From assembly GCA_015178975.1 (NCBI GenBank), contig WHVD01000163.1:62001-126000 (forward strand): DNA of 64,000 bases. The letters are read 5' to 3'. Each line of letters opens with the position of its first letter. The first letter of the stretch is position 1. The notes under the pieces are model-generated. The model was not told the origin of the DNA, ran no database searches, and saw only the letters and a program-made list of their open reading frames with translations. This stretch comes from Hysterangium stoloniferum. Its lineage: Eukaryota; Basidiomycota; Agaricomycetes; Hysterangiales; Hysterangiaceae. Made by a program: the position numbers and the translations under genes. This document shows positions 44,990 to 57,660 of the stretch, in pieces.

Positions 44990-45449
44990 TGTTAAGTTTT
45001 GTTCCAGAGGCTTATTTCAGAAACTAGCAGAAAGTAACCAGAGAATTTGGGTACTTCCAGGTAGGGGTCAGGACTTGGCTTCAGCTTTTGTCCTGCACCC
45101 CTATGCAAACACTCAGAGTGTCCTTAATTTCAGAAGGTTGATTTACACCAAAGAGATATTGAGCATACAGAAAGAGAAGAGGAATAAGTCAACTAAGTTG
45201 ATTTCAGATCTGAGTTGTAAGTACAAGTTTGTAGAACTAATATAGGCTTTCTTGTAATTGTGCTACAAACCAAGATCACAATAAGACAGATCAGGAACAT
45301 AATAAGGAAATCAATGAATACTTGTCAACAGATAGATGAGTTACCAAATACAGAACAAGGGTCGAAGTTTGGAATGTCTGGAAATTAGTAAAGTTCCAGA
45401 GGTGGGAATTATATTGGAAGATTGAACTATCTGGGAACAGATCATAACA
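44990..45449 (+). mobile_element. LTR family D copy
   Basis: TGTTAAGTTTTG at 44990 to CATAACA at 45449, containing the shared core GGACTTGGCTTCAGCTTTTG. Flanks are AACAT and AATAT, a one-mismatch candidate target duplication. Confidence 0.7.
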
Positions 45450-45639
45450 AATATCTGGAGAATGGATTGTAACACCCATCCACTCTACACACTTGACTAC
45501 ACTCCATCCATCCTCACAGACACCTTGCATTTTTTGGCTCATATCTCAGCTATTTCTGCAGGTATGTATTAGGTGTTGTAAATGGTGATGAAACACCCAC
45601 CTCTCTAGGGGCAGTTCACTCCTCTCCTTCTGCTTTATC

Positions 45640-45840
45640 CTTGAAAATGCATAGTGTGGACCATGTTTTTGAGGCTAGTGCATGATTTTACCCATGTACA
45701 CCTAAACTATCACCAAATATATCATGTCAGAAGGTGACTAACTAACTGACACATTGATTGACACACAAGTACTTCAATTACAAGTTTATAAAACACTTGT
45801 AGATTGTGTATTTACAATAAGTCAACTCATACTATTTGTT
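45640..45840 (-). repeat. Dispersed repeat G, distal part (reverse of 63780-64000)
   Basis: Reverse complement of the window's last 220 bp, for example CATGATTTTAC, AGGTGTACAC and GTACTTGTGT-type words. In the copy at 63300-64000 it lies downstream of the part shared with 38930, so family G is at least 700 bp long. Confidence 0.65.
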
Positions 45841-45870
45841 AGATTGAGTAATGCTAGCAGTGTTTTCCAG

Positions 45871-45941
45871 GGTCAGGTGGTGTAATGGTTAACACCCCTG
45901 CTATATATGCAGAAGCCCTGGGTTCAATCCCCAGTCTGGCC
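45871..45941 (+). tRNA. tRNA-like sequence, probably a pseudogene or SINE head
   Basis: A 71-nt cloverleaf can be drawn. The acceptor is GGTCAGG/TCTGGCC (two wobble pairs), the D stem GTGT/ACAC, the anticodon stem CCTGC/GCAGA with the outermost pair mismatched, a 4-nt variable loop, and the T arm CTGGG-TTCAATC-CCCAG. A-box and B-box promoters are present, and TTTT follows 5 nt downstream. The anticodon loop reads TATATAT: counting puts A at position 33, where U is invariant, and gives UAU (Ile). I therefore think it is decayed or SINE-derived. Confidence 0.6.
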
Positions 45942-46169
45942 ATTCATTTTCTACACTTTTAACACTATTTTCAATGCAATGGGTCATTATTATGTAGGAT
46001 TGGACAAGCACACATCATGGGGACGAATTTCCGGTGCCATTCATGCGCTTTCATAACTACAACAACGAGGATGAATTTCATACAATTACCCAGACGTAGT
46101 GCGCCGAATGTTCGGCTCATAGCATAGTTTCTTCGCAACATTAGACCATTACTTTTATAATGGTGTAAG

Positions 46170-47248
46170 ATGATTAGTTGGGGGTTTTGACCCCAGGAGA
46201 GGTGTTTTTGAGGGAACATCAAGTATTTTTACAACACCGCGGATACTTATTGCGACCAAGGTATTCACCAACCTGAACTCGGCGATCCCCAATTCTGGAC
46301 GTCCTGACCCTCCCCGACACTGACGGGCTTGCCATTTTGGTGATGCCTTTCTTGAGAGACTTCTTCCACCCCCCTTTCCGGTATCGGATTGAATGTGTTG
46401 AGCTCATAAGGCGACATCTTCCTTGATGGCAACTTTCTGCCTAATCTAATTCGATTTCCTTCAGGTCTAGAGTTTATGCACGAAACAATGTGACGCATAG
46501 GTATTATTAGTCATTACGGACCGTCTGCATACGCTGATAATATGTTATTCACAGGGATGCATGCTGGCTCAACATTATGATGGACGCTACAAACCTTATT
46601 CCTCAAGGATTCCATCATGCCTATACGCGGAGCCACGATGGCAATCGTTACTGGGAATTTACCTATAAGACTCGGATCTCAGTAGCACAGGTTCAATATT
46701 ACTTCATCGATTTCGGACTTTCTTCCCGTTTCTCACACTTTGAAGACCGCCGGCTTGTAGTTGGGACAGGTGGCCAAGGTCGCTCTGTCCCCGAGCTTTC
46801 CAGCACCGTGCCGTATGATCCCTTTTCGGTTCATATTTATCAGGTTGGTGGTCTCATAATGGAATTAGTTGAAGTAAACCGAATCTCGTCACTTTTCTAA
46901 CTTTTTTCTGATTATCTTCAGATATACTATGGTCTGAAGGTATTCCGTCCCTTAGTGATGGCGATGATGCAAAAGGATCCTGCATTGCGTCCAGCTGCTT
47001 CCACGTCTCTCCTTCAGTTTGAAAATATCGTGTCGCAGATGAGCAAACGTAAGCTCAACGGCCGCGTGTATTGGCTCAAACGATCATTTCGGGGTAATAT
47101 ACTGCAGGCTATCGAGGACCGCATATCTACCATATTGGTTAGTCCTTGCGCGTTTCAATTGTATTGTGTATCTAATATTTGATGCTTTATACAGGGACAA
47201 AACCGCGAAAATATTTCAATGGCAGAGTCCTATTCCTGGCGCCAATAA
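46170..47248 (+). pseudogene. Fungal kinase-like pseudogene, copy 2
   Basis: Close relative of copy 1 in opposite orientation. LTPGEVFLREHQVFLQHRG and RPRYSPT (46170-46270) join directly to NSAIPILDV, so about 250 bp encoding the N-lobe is deleted. The equivalent in copy 1 is about 33215-33480. The region of the His-Arg-Asp loop has a frame break and a TGA (HETM then stop). The C-lobe is well kept: YFIDFGLSSRF (intact DFG), PYDPFSVHIYQVGG, and the LRPAASTSLLQFENIV part, with the same intron positions. It ends ENISMAESYSWRQ at 47248. Confidence 0.8.
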
Positions 47249-49186
47249 TCACTGGTTTATTGCGATAGTCTTTAATCTGACCACTACCCTATATAATTTC
47301 CCTACGTGTTGGCACTTGTGGTGTACTATATTTTGATTTCTCAAGCCTATGTGAATCAACATGATTGCAGTTCCATGATGAATACATCTTATTCAAAGTT
47401 TCCGATAATTGATCAAGTCTTGCTTCAGGATAAATATCTTTATAGACTCTCAATCGCCGAGGATATTCTTCACAGATTTACCTTCTGGGACATCAATGAT
47501 AGATACACGAACTATGGCTGCTCAATCGCGTAAGAGTTGTACCACAGACCTACCATCATCGGTAGAAACGTAGAAACATCGCGCCACGGGATCTTATGAT
47601 GTGTCACTCTAACATCTATCATTTCCCACTCAAGAGAGATGGCGATGGTCTCTCAAAATCGATCTGCATCAATTGTGCCGATTCCCTGGCTCGGAGTTTT
47701 TTTTTTGAAACCGTGCATCGGGCGCTTCTGCCTTCTTCGACTAAGTCTTAAGTGACTGAATGTAGTCGTGAGAATGAACTTGTGCCACGCCATTGCTGAA
47801 GTTGTGGCTTTGCGCTTCTTCCTAACAGATCTGAAGATCCTGGAGTACCTACACACTGAATATTCCATTGTGAAGATGGCAGGAAAGTGATTTTTGACTA
47901 AATATGTACTAAATCCAGTTTCTCCCTCGGCTTTGCAAGATTGATAATGCACGTGTCCTACAGAAGCTCAGGTCCCAATTTCGACTGCATGGACTTTCCC
48001 ACAAGTGTGACCATCTACTGTAAAGGATGAGCCTTTCAAAATCCAAATACTAGATCCTGATGCGGGAGGGCTCTGACAAGAGCCGGAACCGCCCGAGGGA
48101 CTCACATGTTTCTAACTGCGTTTCCGCTTCAAAATTTCTATAGTCGGAGCAGCTGATCAACCAAGGATTCGACTTTTTCCATAACGAAACTCACGTGTCA
48201 CCAGGTATTCGATTCCAAAATAATTATTATATGGAAATTGGGTGCCTGAGATTTGAATTGACTTGCAACCGATCCTGCGATGCATAGCCTCGGTCATTGA
48301 GTCCGAATTCCCGGTGTTATCAGGCGCCAGCTCATCTCGTCGCTTAAACGCCACCTGGATCCCTTATGACTGGCCGTCAACCTAATCGATGAATGCTCTT
48401 GGTTTTTTCGGGAATTATTTTGACGTACGTTATGTGAAATATTGTAATTAGACATCACTGCTATAATTACGAGCATTAGATGTGGTCCTTGCGACGTGCT
48501 TACAAGTGACAACTTGAATGGGACGATGGCAAGGGTGAAGATAACTTTGACACCGGAATTTTTTTCTTATTATTTTCCTTTAACATGCTAATGCAGTGCA
48601 AAGAACTAAAAGCTGCAAGATTGACTTAACAGCATAATGACCATCTATGTAACAGCAGCCCATCCAACCCCTATCTATAGATCGCTACCAGATCTGAAGT
48701 GTCAAGTAAATAATAGGCGTTTCTGGATTGTAAGTGACACCAGAGTGAGAAAATCTATAATTAAGAACTCTGCTCTCTATATGCTTGTGACTCAACTTCC
48801 GCACGCATGTGGCCCTCAAGACTATCTATTGCGTCGGAACCGTCGGGTCTTTGGATAAGGCTAAATATTGAAGAAAGTCTAAGCGGAAATACAACTCATA
48901 CAGAATGCAGGATGAGTGACGCGGCCCGACCGCCGACTTGCAGCTACACAGCTATAGGTTCAATCGGGGGTCGGCAAGAAATAGATGAAGAAGGTATTAG
49001 GATACAGATGCTATTAATGGTGTAATACCGGAACTGAATCACAGTGGGATCTATGAGGTATCTAGATCATTCAAAGAAGTAAACAGAGTGATTCTTAGCC
49101 GCATGGACATGCGTGAACAGATTCGCGCCGTCAGGGGGAAGCCATTCTGAATATAAAACGCGCCATGCGCTATCACATGTTATATC
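47249..49186. other. Unassigned; short possible exon on the minus strand
   Basis: Nothing recognised. A minus frame at 48157-48354 (MAFKRRDELAPDN, GTQFPYNNYFGIEYL) has a coding look and may be an exon of an unknown gene, but no partners were found. Other ORFs here are short. Confidence 0.3.
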
Positions 49187-50380
49187 CTAAGACCTATTAA
49201 ATGCCAGGTGTTCTCGGAGTGTACGCCACACCCGGGTCGAACGAGAGGTCCTATGTGTAACAATTCTCCTCTTTAGATCATTGTGACTTAACTTCGACAC
49301 TTGGCCTTCAAACTGATCTAGTGCTTGAGACGCGCTAGGTCTCTGCAACGGGTTATTCTGCATCATGGCCAAGGCTAAGGGTTTAAGGAAGTCTAAATCA
49401 TAGTATCTCTAGCGATAATTGAGGATTGAGATTCACTTAAAGTAATATAATTATAGAGTAAATTACCTCAATCAAATATCTGATTAATCCTCCAACTTGG
49501 TATATATCGACCTTGAAAGGATCATAAGGCACCGTCAAGGAAAGCTCCGGGACAGTTCGGTCTTGACCAACTATGCCCGTAACTAAGTTTTCGATGTCGA
49601 GAGTTGAAAACCGAGAGGAAAGGTCAAAATCGATCCAATAATAATCCACAGGAGCGACGGCTATCCGAGTATGGCAGTGAAATGGAACGAACAGACCCGT
49701 TATGTGAATTTATACATTATAGGATGAAATCCTTTTGGGATTATTTTATTTGCTTGCATCGTGAAGTTAAATCGGCATGCATCTCTGCAGAATATTGGGA
49801 GCCCCAAAAATTCAAGGCTGCATGATGTCATTACCTATGGGCTACGCTGTTCATGCATAAATTCCAACCCTAAGTAAGTTAGATAACCAGTAGGATTAGA
49901 ATCAGACGAATTACCATAGTCATCTGACGAATAGCCTCTATACACTCAATCCTAAATTGAAAATCCGGTCGATCGAACTTCCTGAGAAATGGCATGACAA
50001 GAAAGGCGCGATCGTCACTGTCAGGTAATGGAATTACATCCAATATTGGAACTGTGCGGTTTCTCGCATCAGAACGTAGGATTTCTTCTGATGATAGATG
50101 CATTTCAATTGGTAGTTCTTCCCTCTCGGTCTCCACCATTTTGAGGAACACCATAGTGTCGTCCGATATTCGTCTAGCATCAATTAAGTCATTTATATCA
50201 GTAACCGAGCGCGTAATAACATTACACATCACATTTACCCACTGGATTAAACAGAGAATCTTCGCATTTCCCAGACTCTTTACCATTGTATGTCCACCCA
50301 TGCAACCCAGTTGGGTGGTATCTAGGGCGAAGCATATGGCCTCTGAATTATAGGAATGGTTGATAACGTCTCCATACGTA
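49187..50380 (-). pseudogene. Fungal kinase-like pseudogene, copy 3 (divergent)
   Basis: Minus strand, same exon plan as copy 1. MLRPRYHPT near 50340 precedes an intron with GTAAAT donor, then DARRISDDTMVFLKMVETE and ILDVIPLPDSDDRAFLVMPF (50000-50200). An intron is at about 49874-49918. Then comes a frame break before NSVAHR, another intron and DACRFNFTMQ. A second break follows after HPIMYKFT, then APVDYYWIDFDLSSRF, VPYDPFKVDIYQVGG and the C-lobe (ALAMMQNNPLQRPSASQALDQFE), ending at 49187. The DFG motif reads DFD, so magnesium binding is expected to be impaired even apart from the frameshifts. Confidence 0.75.
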
Positions 50381-50399
50381 TTCGTGCTTGTATAACACA

Positions 50400-51188
50400 G
50401 TAGGATGCTCCTCCATGAGCTTTTCTAGATAGCAGCGTCACGAAGAAGCAACGTTTTCAGTGCTACTTACGTTCGGTTCCACAGGCTTGGCTCAGCCACA
50501 CTCGTCTGCGGGGATCGCCGTGGTACTGGTCATAGTAACGGATTCTTACAGGATTATCCGATATCCTTTGGATAGCCAATACGGTTGAACATGAGGCTGA
50601 GTGGCACTGGGAAACATTTAAAAAGGCTTAGCATCCATGTTGTAAACACAACCTACCTCTCCACGATGAGTAACATGTTAGAGTATGAGATACTCCGATT
50701 AGTGATGATCTTGTAATCCCGTCGTCAATTGGGATCACTGGCGGTCACACAAGTTGACAGGACCACGGTGTATTGTCCAGAGCAGAACAAGATACAGGCA
50801 AGTGCAGCGTACGGTAAGATCTAAGGTCCTGAAAACTTCCCAGCTACTTATACCGTAAAACGCGGTGATTATGTAATCACGTAAAACTAAAGGGTCCGTG
50901 CGTAAGACTGGGGGCACCAGGATTACAGATCTCATACCTTGTCTTGTGATTGATTAGATCCAACCAGTTCACATCATGTGATAGTTATATTTAGTTTAGT
51001 GTTCACTTAGTTCTGTGTTGCACACACAGGTTCGCTGCACAGACCAGTGCACAGATATAACAAATATAATATCTCAGTCGACACGCTTGGTAAGAATCGA
51101 CTAATATTAAGTAACACCTATAACAAATATAATATCTGCTCTGGAAATATTAGTTATGTCGTATAATGAAAATAACGGGTATCATACC
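50400..51188. other. No supportable gene
   Basis: Left flank of element E2. TATAACAAATATAATATCT occurs twice (about 51057 and 51119). No other structure was noticed. Confidence 0.35.
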
Positions 51189-51819
51189 TGTGAGAGGTAT
51201 GGTGAAATACACTCAGGAAATATAGTCGGATGTGCTCTTACTATATTTCCTTTATTATTTCTATTTTCTCTCTTTCATTATACCTATAATTAGTTCGATG
51301 ACCTATGTATGCAGTACATCGACTCTTGTGGGTGCACACACGCCAGACTTATGTATTCTAGCACCGGTAGTTTAGAACTCAGACACTTTTTACACCGCAA
51401 CCACGACTTACCCAGACACCCATTAGTGTCCTGTAAGTTGTGATTGGTGTATCGTCTCGACCATCACAGATGGGCTTTAGCTACTCATTCAAACTGAGTT
51501 TCGAACTGTATCAGTCGAAACTCAATCCCTATCTCAACTCACGTGGACTACATCCACGCTACTCTATTATTCGACTCTCTAACTACTCTACTTGCACTCG
51601 AGCAGTTATCCAGAATCGCACTTAACCAGTCGATTCTGCTTATTCGTTCTAGCTATCTACCTTACTTTAGATAGCTATTTCTCTCTACCGTATTGAACTA
51701 CATAGTCAATACGCGTTCGGTCCGTATTAGACTTAGACAGTCAATACATAGTGGTATCGTACTTCAACGGTCGATATTCTTCGTATATAGAACAGTTAGA
51801 ACTTCTACCACTCTTCACA
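51189..51819 (+). mobile_element. 5' LTR of E2
   Basis: 631 bp, TGTGAGAGGTATGG to CTCTTCACA. The next bases (from 51821) are TGGTGATCCGGG, which begin with the TGG expected of a tRNA primer-binding site. The matching tRNA was not identified. Confidence 0.9.
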
Positions 51820-51895
51820 GTGGTGATCCGGGCCAGACCACTCTTTCCCTACGAAGAAAAACATTTATTTTAACTATCAAATTCTAAACACGTAA

Positions 51896-54307
51896 ATGAC
51901 CACTGGCAAGAACCAAACGCCGAGATCCTCTGTGACCCTGAGTAGTTCAAAACCTCGTCAAAGACCTGCAAGTCTGGAACCACCCTGTAATGTCACCATG
52001 AGAAAGTCTTCGTTGACTTTTCAAAATCCAGCTCCTCCTGGAAGTCCCGTCGAAGCAGTAGCTGGACCGTCAACGGATGCCCCTCCAAGTCCACGAGAAG
52101 AACCTCCGTCAACTGAGCAGTTGAACGTCCCCGGAGCTAAGGTTGAAATTACCCATGCTTCTGAACCCGTTCTCTCATTCCCGCCTAAACAGGTCATCCT
52201 TAAGCAATTCTTTAGGGGTCATATGATTTATGCCCAGCCCATCAACTTACAATGGGATGCGTACTATGCCAACCGAATTTCTACGGATCAGGTTACTCCC
52301 TTTGTGGAGGAGTACAATACGGACTACCCCCTTTTACCGGTGACTGTAGCAGTCTGGTTAGGTCGTTATCAGGCTATTTTATCGGCGCAGGATCTATTCT
52401 TACGACCTGGAACCCTTGAGGACTTGACTCGCTCGATTCCCGAATGGTCGAGTGAAGTTACCTCTGTTATGGAAGGAGGGAGGATGGTTCTTAAACAAGA
52501 GGTGTTCTCCTCATTCCTCGACGTGCTCCGCACGCACGATGACACGTTACAAATCCTTCACGTCCTACTCGGTGGGGATCATATCGTCCCCAAAGTCGAC
52601 TACCAGTATATTTACATTCGGATGCTGGAGGAGTCTCTTAATGGGATTACTCGGAATTCTTCATTTGCGTATTTCACTTTAAGGGGTCGGTTAAGGTGAA
52701 ATCAGAGAAGACTCGATAAGATGGTTTTGGAAGTGCTTTACCCTTATGGTGATTCCATCCAGGTACCCGACTCGCCCATCTCCACAACAAGTCCGTTTGT
52801 TCGTACCCTGAATGGCTCTCCCAACACTCGTTTCCTTCATTCGCTCAATCGTCCCATTATTCTGCAAGACTTCCCATCTGACATGAGGATGCAGGTGGCG
52901 GAACGTCTTCAGGAAAAAGGAATGGAAATCTGCATCCCCCTCTATCAGCCTCAACCTCGTCGACCTTTGAATACGGTCGAAATCAAGAGAGGGATCGCGA
53001 CGGAACCTAGCCCTACCCCTCATCAGGAAAGTCACCGGTCCCGCGTCGCGTTCGAACGAATCCCTGGCAATACAAATATGGGTGATGAACCAACTACGAC
53101 TAGATATCGATCAGTTGCCAACAGGGGTCGACCGTCTTTCTCCACTGCTTTCACCGAGGGTATAGCTGGTCAGGTTGCTGGTTGAGGATCGCTGAATCCA
53201 GTCGATCCTCGCCATTCCCTGCCGATCTCCTCCAATCCCTTTCTGCCATCGGGAGGACCTCCTAGTAATTCATCTGGGAGTTCTAGTACCTCAAGCTATG
53301 GAGGGAATTCGGGACGTGGGGGGCATCACGGTAGAGTACCTAACTCTCCCTTTCAAACTCCGATGCAGCCTCGAGCCAGCGCGCCTATCGATGACTTACC
53401 TAAGGATAAAAGGATCACTCTTAACACCAACAACATCAAGATCAAATGGTCAGACCTTCCCAAATATGATGGGACTCAATCCAAGGCGTTGGATTACATC
53501 ATGGATATTATGAGCCTCTCGGAGATCTCTGACTCCATGAGTACATTGTTGGGAGTCGCTCTGCCAAGACGACTCACCGGCAGTGCTAAGATCTGGTGGA
53601 GCACCTTAGACCGTGAACATCGCACTGAGTTTAGTCGATCTCACAGATCGTTTCTTTGGGGCATTGTAGAAGGATTACTTGGAACCCGTTGGTGCGAATC
53701 CTTGGCTCTAGAATGGGAAGCCATGAAATTTCGACAGGCTGGTCACAATCATGAGACACCCGTTCATTACATTCAGCGAAGGGTCAAGCTTTATTGATTC
53801 TTGTATGGGTTCCACCAAAACCGGAAGGACGAAACGCACAGACTTATCCTGACACTGCCTACGGAATGGCTTTATCTTCTACAGGGACAACCTATCGATG
53901 ACATCATGAGCCTACAGACGTATGCGAACAATTTACAAGAGGCTCTGATTAACGCTTGGGTTCAAACACATCGAGAACATTATCGGTTTCAGAAACCCAG
54001 AGTCATGATCGCCGAGCAAGATGAGTCGGATCCCTGGCATGAGGAGGAGCACTCTGGAAAAATCGACCCCACTAATCGAGGCCACGTCCTCCTCGGTGAA
54101 CTCGAGGATAACACCGCCTCTATGAGATCGAATGCTAAACAGGGTAAGAAACACGGCAAGTTCTTTTTCGAACGGAGTGACAAGAAAAGCATCGCCAAAC
54201 CTCCGAAGGAGTGTTGGATTTGTGGGAGTTTAGAGCATTTCAAGATCGACTGCCCCCATGTGGGCAGGATGTCACACTATGTCTCTATTAACAAGTGCTC
54301 CGCATAG
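51896..54307 (+). pseudogene. gag: E2 gag with zinc knuckle, interrupted by nonsense codons
   Basis: One frame runs from MTTGKNQTPRSS at 51896 to about 54307, broken only by TGA at 52697, 53183 and 53794. Reading CGA (Arg) at each gives uninterrupted Gag-like sequence, and none needs a frameshift. The protein has a Pro/Ser-rich N-terminus, a retrotransposon-gag core around 53400-53900 (WSDLPKYDGTQSKALDYIMD, IWWSTLDREH) and the CCHC knuckle CWICGSLEHFKIDC at 54213. TAG at 54305 may be the natural end. The same frame continues to 54886 with an acidic segment. Gag packages the RNA and forms particles. This copy is dead. Confidence 0.85.
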
Positions 54308-54822
54308 AACCCAATGGAGGAGGCGGAGGATCAAAGGGCTTATGAAACGGTTTATGGATTAAGTGTACAGGGACAAGTACATAACATTGATGAGGAATCG
54401 ATTTTCATTTCTGTCTACCTTCCTCAGCCAGAGGACAACATCGTTTCAGACGTGAAAGCATCCTCGAATGAGAACGAGACATCGCAAGTTTATGTTTCTA
54501 TATCAGACCATGATTTTCTCGAGAAAGGAGACTGGCTAGACGCTCATCGTCAGAACCGTGAAGGTCTGACTGAGACGAGAGTTTTATCGCGACCTGAACC
54601 TCCCACCATTGAGGAAATCGTCGACGAGGACGCATTTGCGAACCGATCTAAGGAAATAAGTCAAACCTACATTATAGAAGACCCCTCTGAGTCCGAGGGA
54701 TCGGAGGAGGAGAGCTTCCCCTTCGACCCAGGGCAATTACCCGACTTAATTCCTTGCGATGAGTCAGACTCTGAAGCGGACGCAAGGTACCTAACGCTAG
54801 ACGTATCAGGAGGAATGTTAAA

Positions 54823-55815
54823 TTGGCTGCAAGAAAAGAAAGCAAAAGACCTAGAGTTCAATACCCCCGATCCAGTCGACTTATGAAAGAGGATTCAACT
54901 ATTATCTATCGCAAAAGGGACCCTCCGGGTGGATATTCCAGTATTGGGATTTCAGCATTACACGTCTACGGACGCGTAGGGAATTCAGAAGCCTCAAATC
55001 CTATTAAAATCAGGCTGGACACCGGAGCTGACCTCTCCTTAATCTCGGAGGATTTCTATAAGGAACTAGAGGACCGCCCTAAACTCAAACAAGGACTCAA
55101 GCTGCGCCTTGTACAACTTACCGGTAATGCCAAAGTATTAGGATACGTCAACGTCCCCATTTATCTCGAGGACGACACCGGTATACTCCTCAAATTTACC
55201 GCCGAGACGTACGTTGTCTGAGGTATGACCGTCCCGATCCTTCTTGGAGAAGACTTTCACGTGAACTATGAGATCGGGACACTGCGAGACCAACCGCTGG
55301 GTTCCAGATTGATTTTGCCTGGGAGAGCAGGATCTATTCCAGCCAGCTCTTCCAAGAAGCCGCAGCCTTTAACCTTTTCGATTAGCAAGATCCCCTTTGA
55401 GGAATTAGCCGATGACCCGTCTGAATTGACTTCCAAACCAGACAAAGGAGTGCGTACTGAAAGAGTCGCACGGGCCTTACAAGATTGTACTATAGAACCG
55501 GAATCAGCTCAATTAGTACCGATCTTTGTAGGAGATCTTATTGGTGACCAATGGATAGTCGAGGGAGTTGTCTTGCAGAATGACGATGGGAGTATACTAG
55601 CTGCTCCCACCACCGCCATCTCTAGGGAACGTGCCGCGAGACCTCTCGCTAATCCCTCTCTGACGCCAAGAATCATCAGACGAGGGGAAACCGTTGGATT
55701 AATTCACGATGCGAACAAATGGGCCCAGACTCCTAGATCTTCGACTGAGAGGGCATCGATGCAGTCGACGGCAACCAAGATCGCTCATCTCGTCGAAAAG
55801 TCATATCAAGAATAG
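54823..55815 (+). pseudogene. E2 protease region
   Basis: A -1 frame relative to gag, overlapping it by about 64 nt. IRLDTGADLSLIS near 55007 holds the catalytic Asp-Thr-Gly of retropepsins, and TVPILLGEDF follows after a TGA at 55219 that again looks like a mutated Arg codon. The rest (55400-55813) is linker before reverse transcriptase. No canonical slippery heptamer was found in the overlap, so programmed frameshifting is only a possibility. Confidence 0.75.
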
Positions 55816-56039
55816 AAGAGGAACGTGTCCTTAATCCTCAATCTTCCAGGCTGCCCCTGGAACGGGAACTCGCAGACGATTTCGATCCGGCAGGCCCCAA
55901 AACATCAGAAGTTGCCACCACGGAAACGCTTCGCACGGAAGATCTGCATAAGCTAGTTAATTTAGGTCCTGACATCCCTACCGACGTCTCCCCCCGACTT
56001 GGAGTCAGTATTAACTAAGAACGTCCTAGCTTTTGGAGT

Positions 56040-57660
56040 AGACAGGGCATTTAGGACAAGTAGATGTCAAGGTCAATGTCCCCTTAAAAGATGGCGCACA
56101 ACCTATTTCAATGTCAATGTTTCCAACCTCCCCGGCTAATAGGAAAGTCATTGACGAACAAATGGACACTTGGTTCCAACAGGGAGTGATTGAACCGTCC
56201 AAGAGTCCTTAGGGGGTGCCAGCCTTTGTCGTCTATCGCAACGGGAAACCACGAGTAGTAATTGACTATAGAAAGTTGAACAGCCTAACGGTTCCCGATG
56301 AATTTCCACTGCCGCGTCAATCGAAAATCATGCAGGTGCTCTCGGGATCCAACATCTTATCTTCTTTCGATGCACTAGCTGGTTTTACCCAACTTGAAAT
56401 GTTAGAGGAAGATAAGCCGAAGACAGCCTTCAGATCCCATCGAGGACTGTGGCAATTCAGGAGAATGCCCTTTGGACTTCGTAATGGACCTTCTATATTT
56501 CAAAGGGTTATGCAAACCGTACTTGCACCCTACTTATGGATATTCTGCCTAGTTTATATTGACGACATCGTGATCTTTTCTAAGACATGGGACGATCATC
56601 TAAAGCATTTGGACCAGGTCCTACAAGCCATCATTGCAGCGGGAATCACTCTCTCGCCCAAAAAGTGCTACGTGGGGTACAATTTGTTTCTACTACTAGG
56701 ACATAAGGTGTCTAGACTTGGCTTTTCGACCCATCAAGAAAAGGTCGCCGCTATATTGGAATTAGCCACGCCTTCTAAGATAGCAGACCTTCAACGTTTT
56801 CTCGGAATGGTTCTGTACTTCTCTGCTTACATACCATTCTACTCCTGGACGGTTGCTCCACTTTTCAACCTCTTAAAGAAAGGAGTTCGTTGGCATTGGG
56901 ATTCAGAACACGCCCGAGCTTTTGAAGACATCAAAGTTGCATTGAGTTCGGCTCCAGTACTTGGACACCCTGCGAGCAGTATGCCTTATAGGTTATACAC
57001 AGACGCTTCAGACTTCGCGCTGGGATGTTGCCTCCAGCAAATACAAAAAATGACACTTAAGGACCTAAAGGATACGAAAATTTATGCCCAAGCAAGGGCA
57101 GCTTTCAATCAATCACGAGACATCCCCATTTTTGTTACTCGTTATAAAACCAAGGAGCCGGAATTCACCTGGACGGATTCCTTTGATGACACCAGTGTCA
57201 CAGTCGAACGCGTTATCACCTATTGGAGCCGTACGCTCAAAAAAGCGGAATGTAACTACTCGGCCACAGAGCGAGAAGCGTTAGCTGCTAAAGAAGGATT
57301 GGTCCATTTCCAGCCCTTTATTGAGGGAGAACATATCCTTTTGATCACTGATCATGTGGCGTTACAATGGGCCAGATCTTACGAGAACACTAATCGTCGA
57401 CTGGCCACATGGGGGGCGGTATATGCTGCATACCCCGGTCTGGAAATCCTACATAGAGCAGGGCGGATACACAGCAACGTTGACCCATTATCTAGACTTC
57501 CTCGAGTACCTGACTGTGCTAGCCCCGCGAGAGACGATCTCTTACCAATTGTAGCAGATTCTTATAACCGGAACGACAAAGAGACGTTATGGGAGAACAA
57601 ACCAACGGAAAAGGCCGTCTTTCTCACTCATCACAAGTTAGTTGAGGAACCGTCGAAGAG
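56040..57660 (+). pseudogene. pol: E2 reverse transcriptase and RNase H
   Basis: The frame resumes after a shift and after a TAG at 56211 (Trp codon in E1). Reverse transcriptase: VVIDYRKLNSLTVPDEFPL, SSFDALAGFTQLEM, FGLRNGPSIFQRVMQ and the active site VYIDDIVIFSK near 56555. RNase H: YTDASDFALGCCLQQ near 56995, TEREALAAKEGL near 57265, LLITDHVALQWA near 57340, so the acidic residues are all present. The frame is lost near 57655 by an indel relative to E1. Confidence 0.85.

Noticed and set aside
45871-45941. Functional tRNA-Ile(UAU)
   Set aside because: The anticodon loop has A at position 33 and the stem is imperfect, so I call it tRNA-like only.
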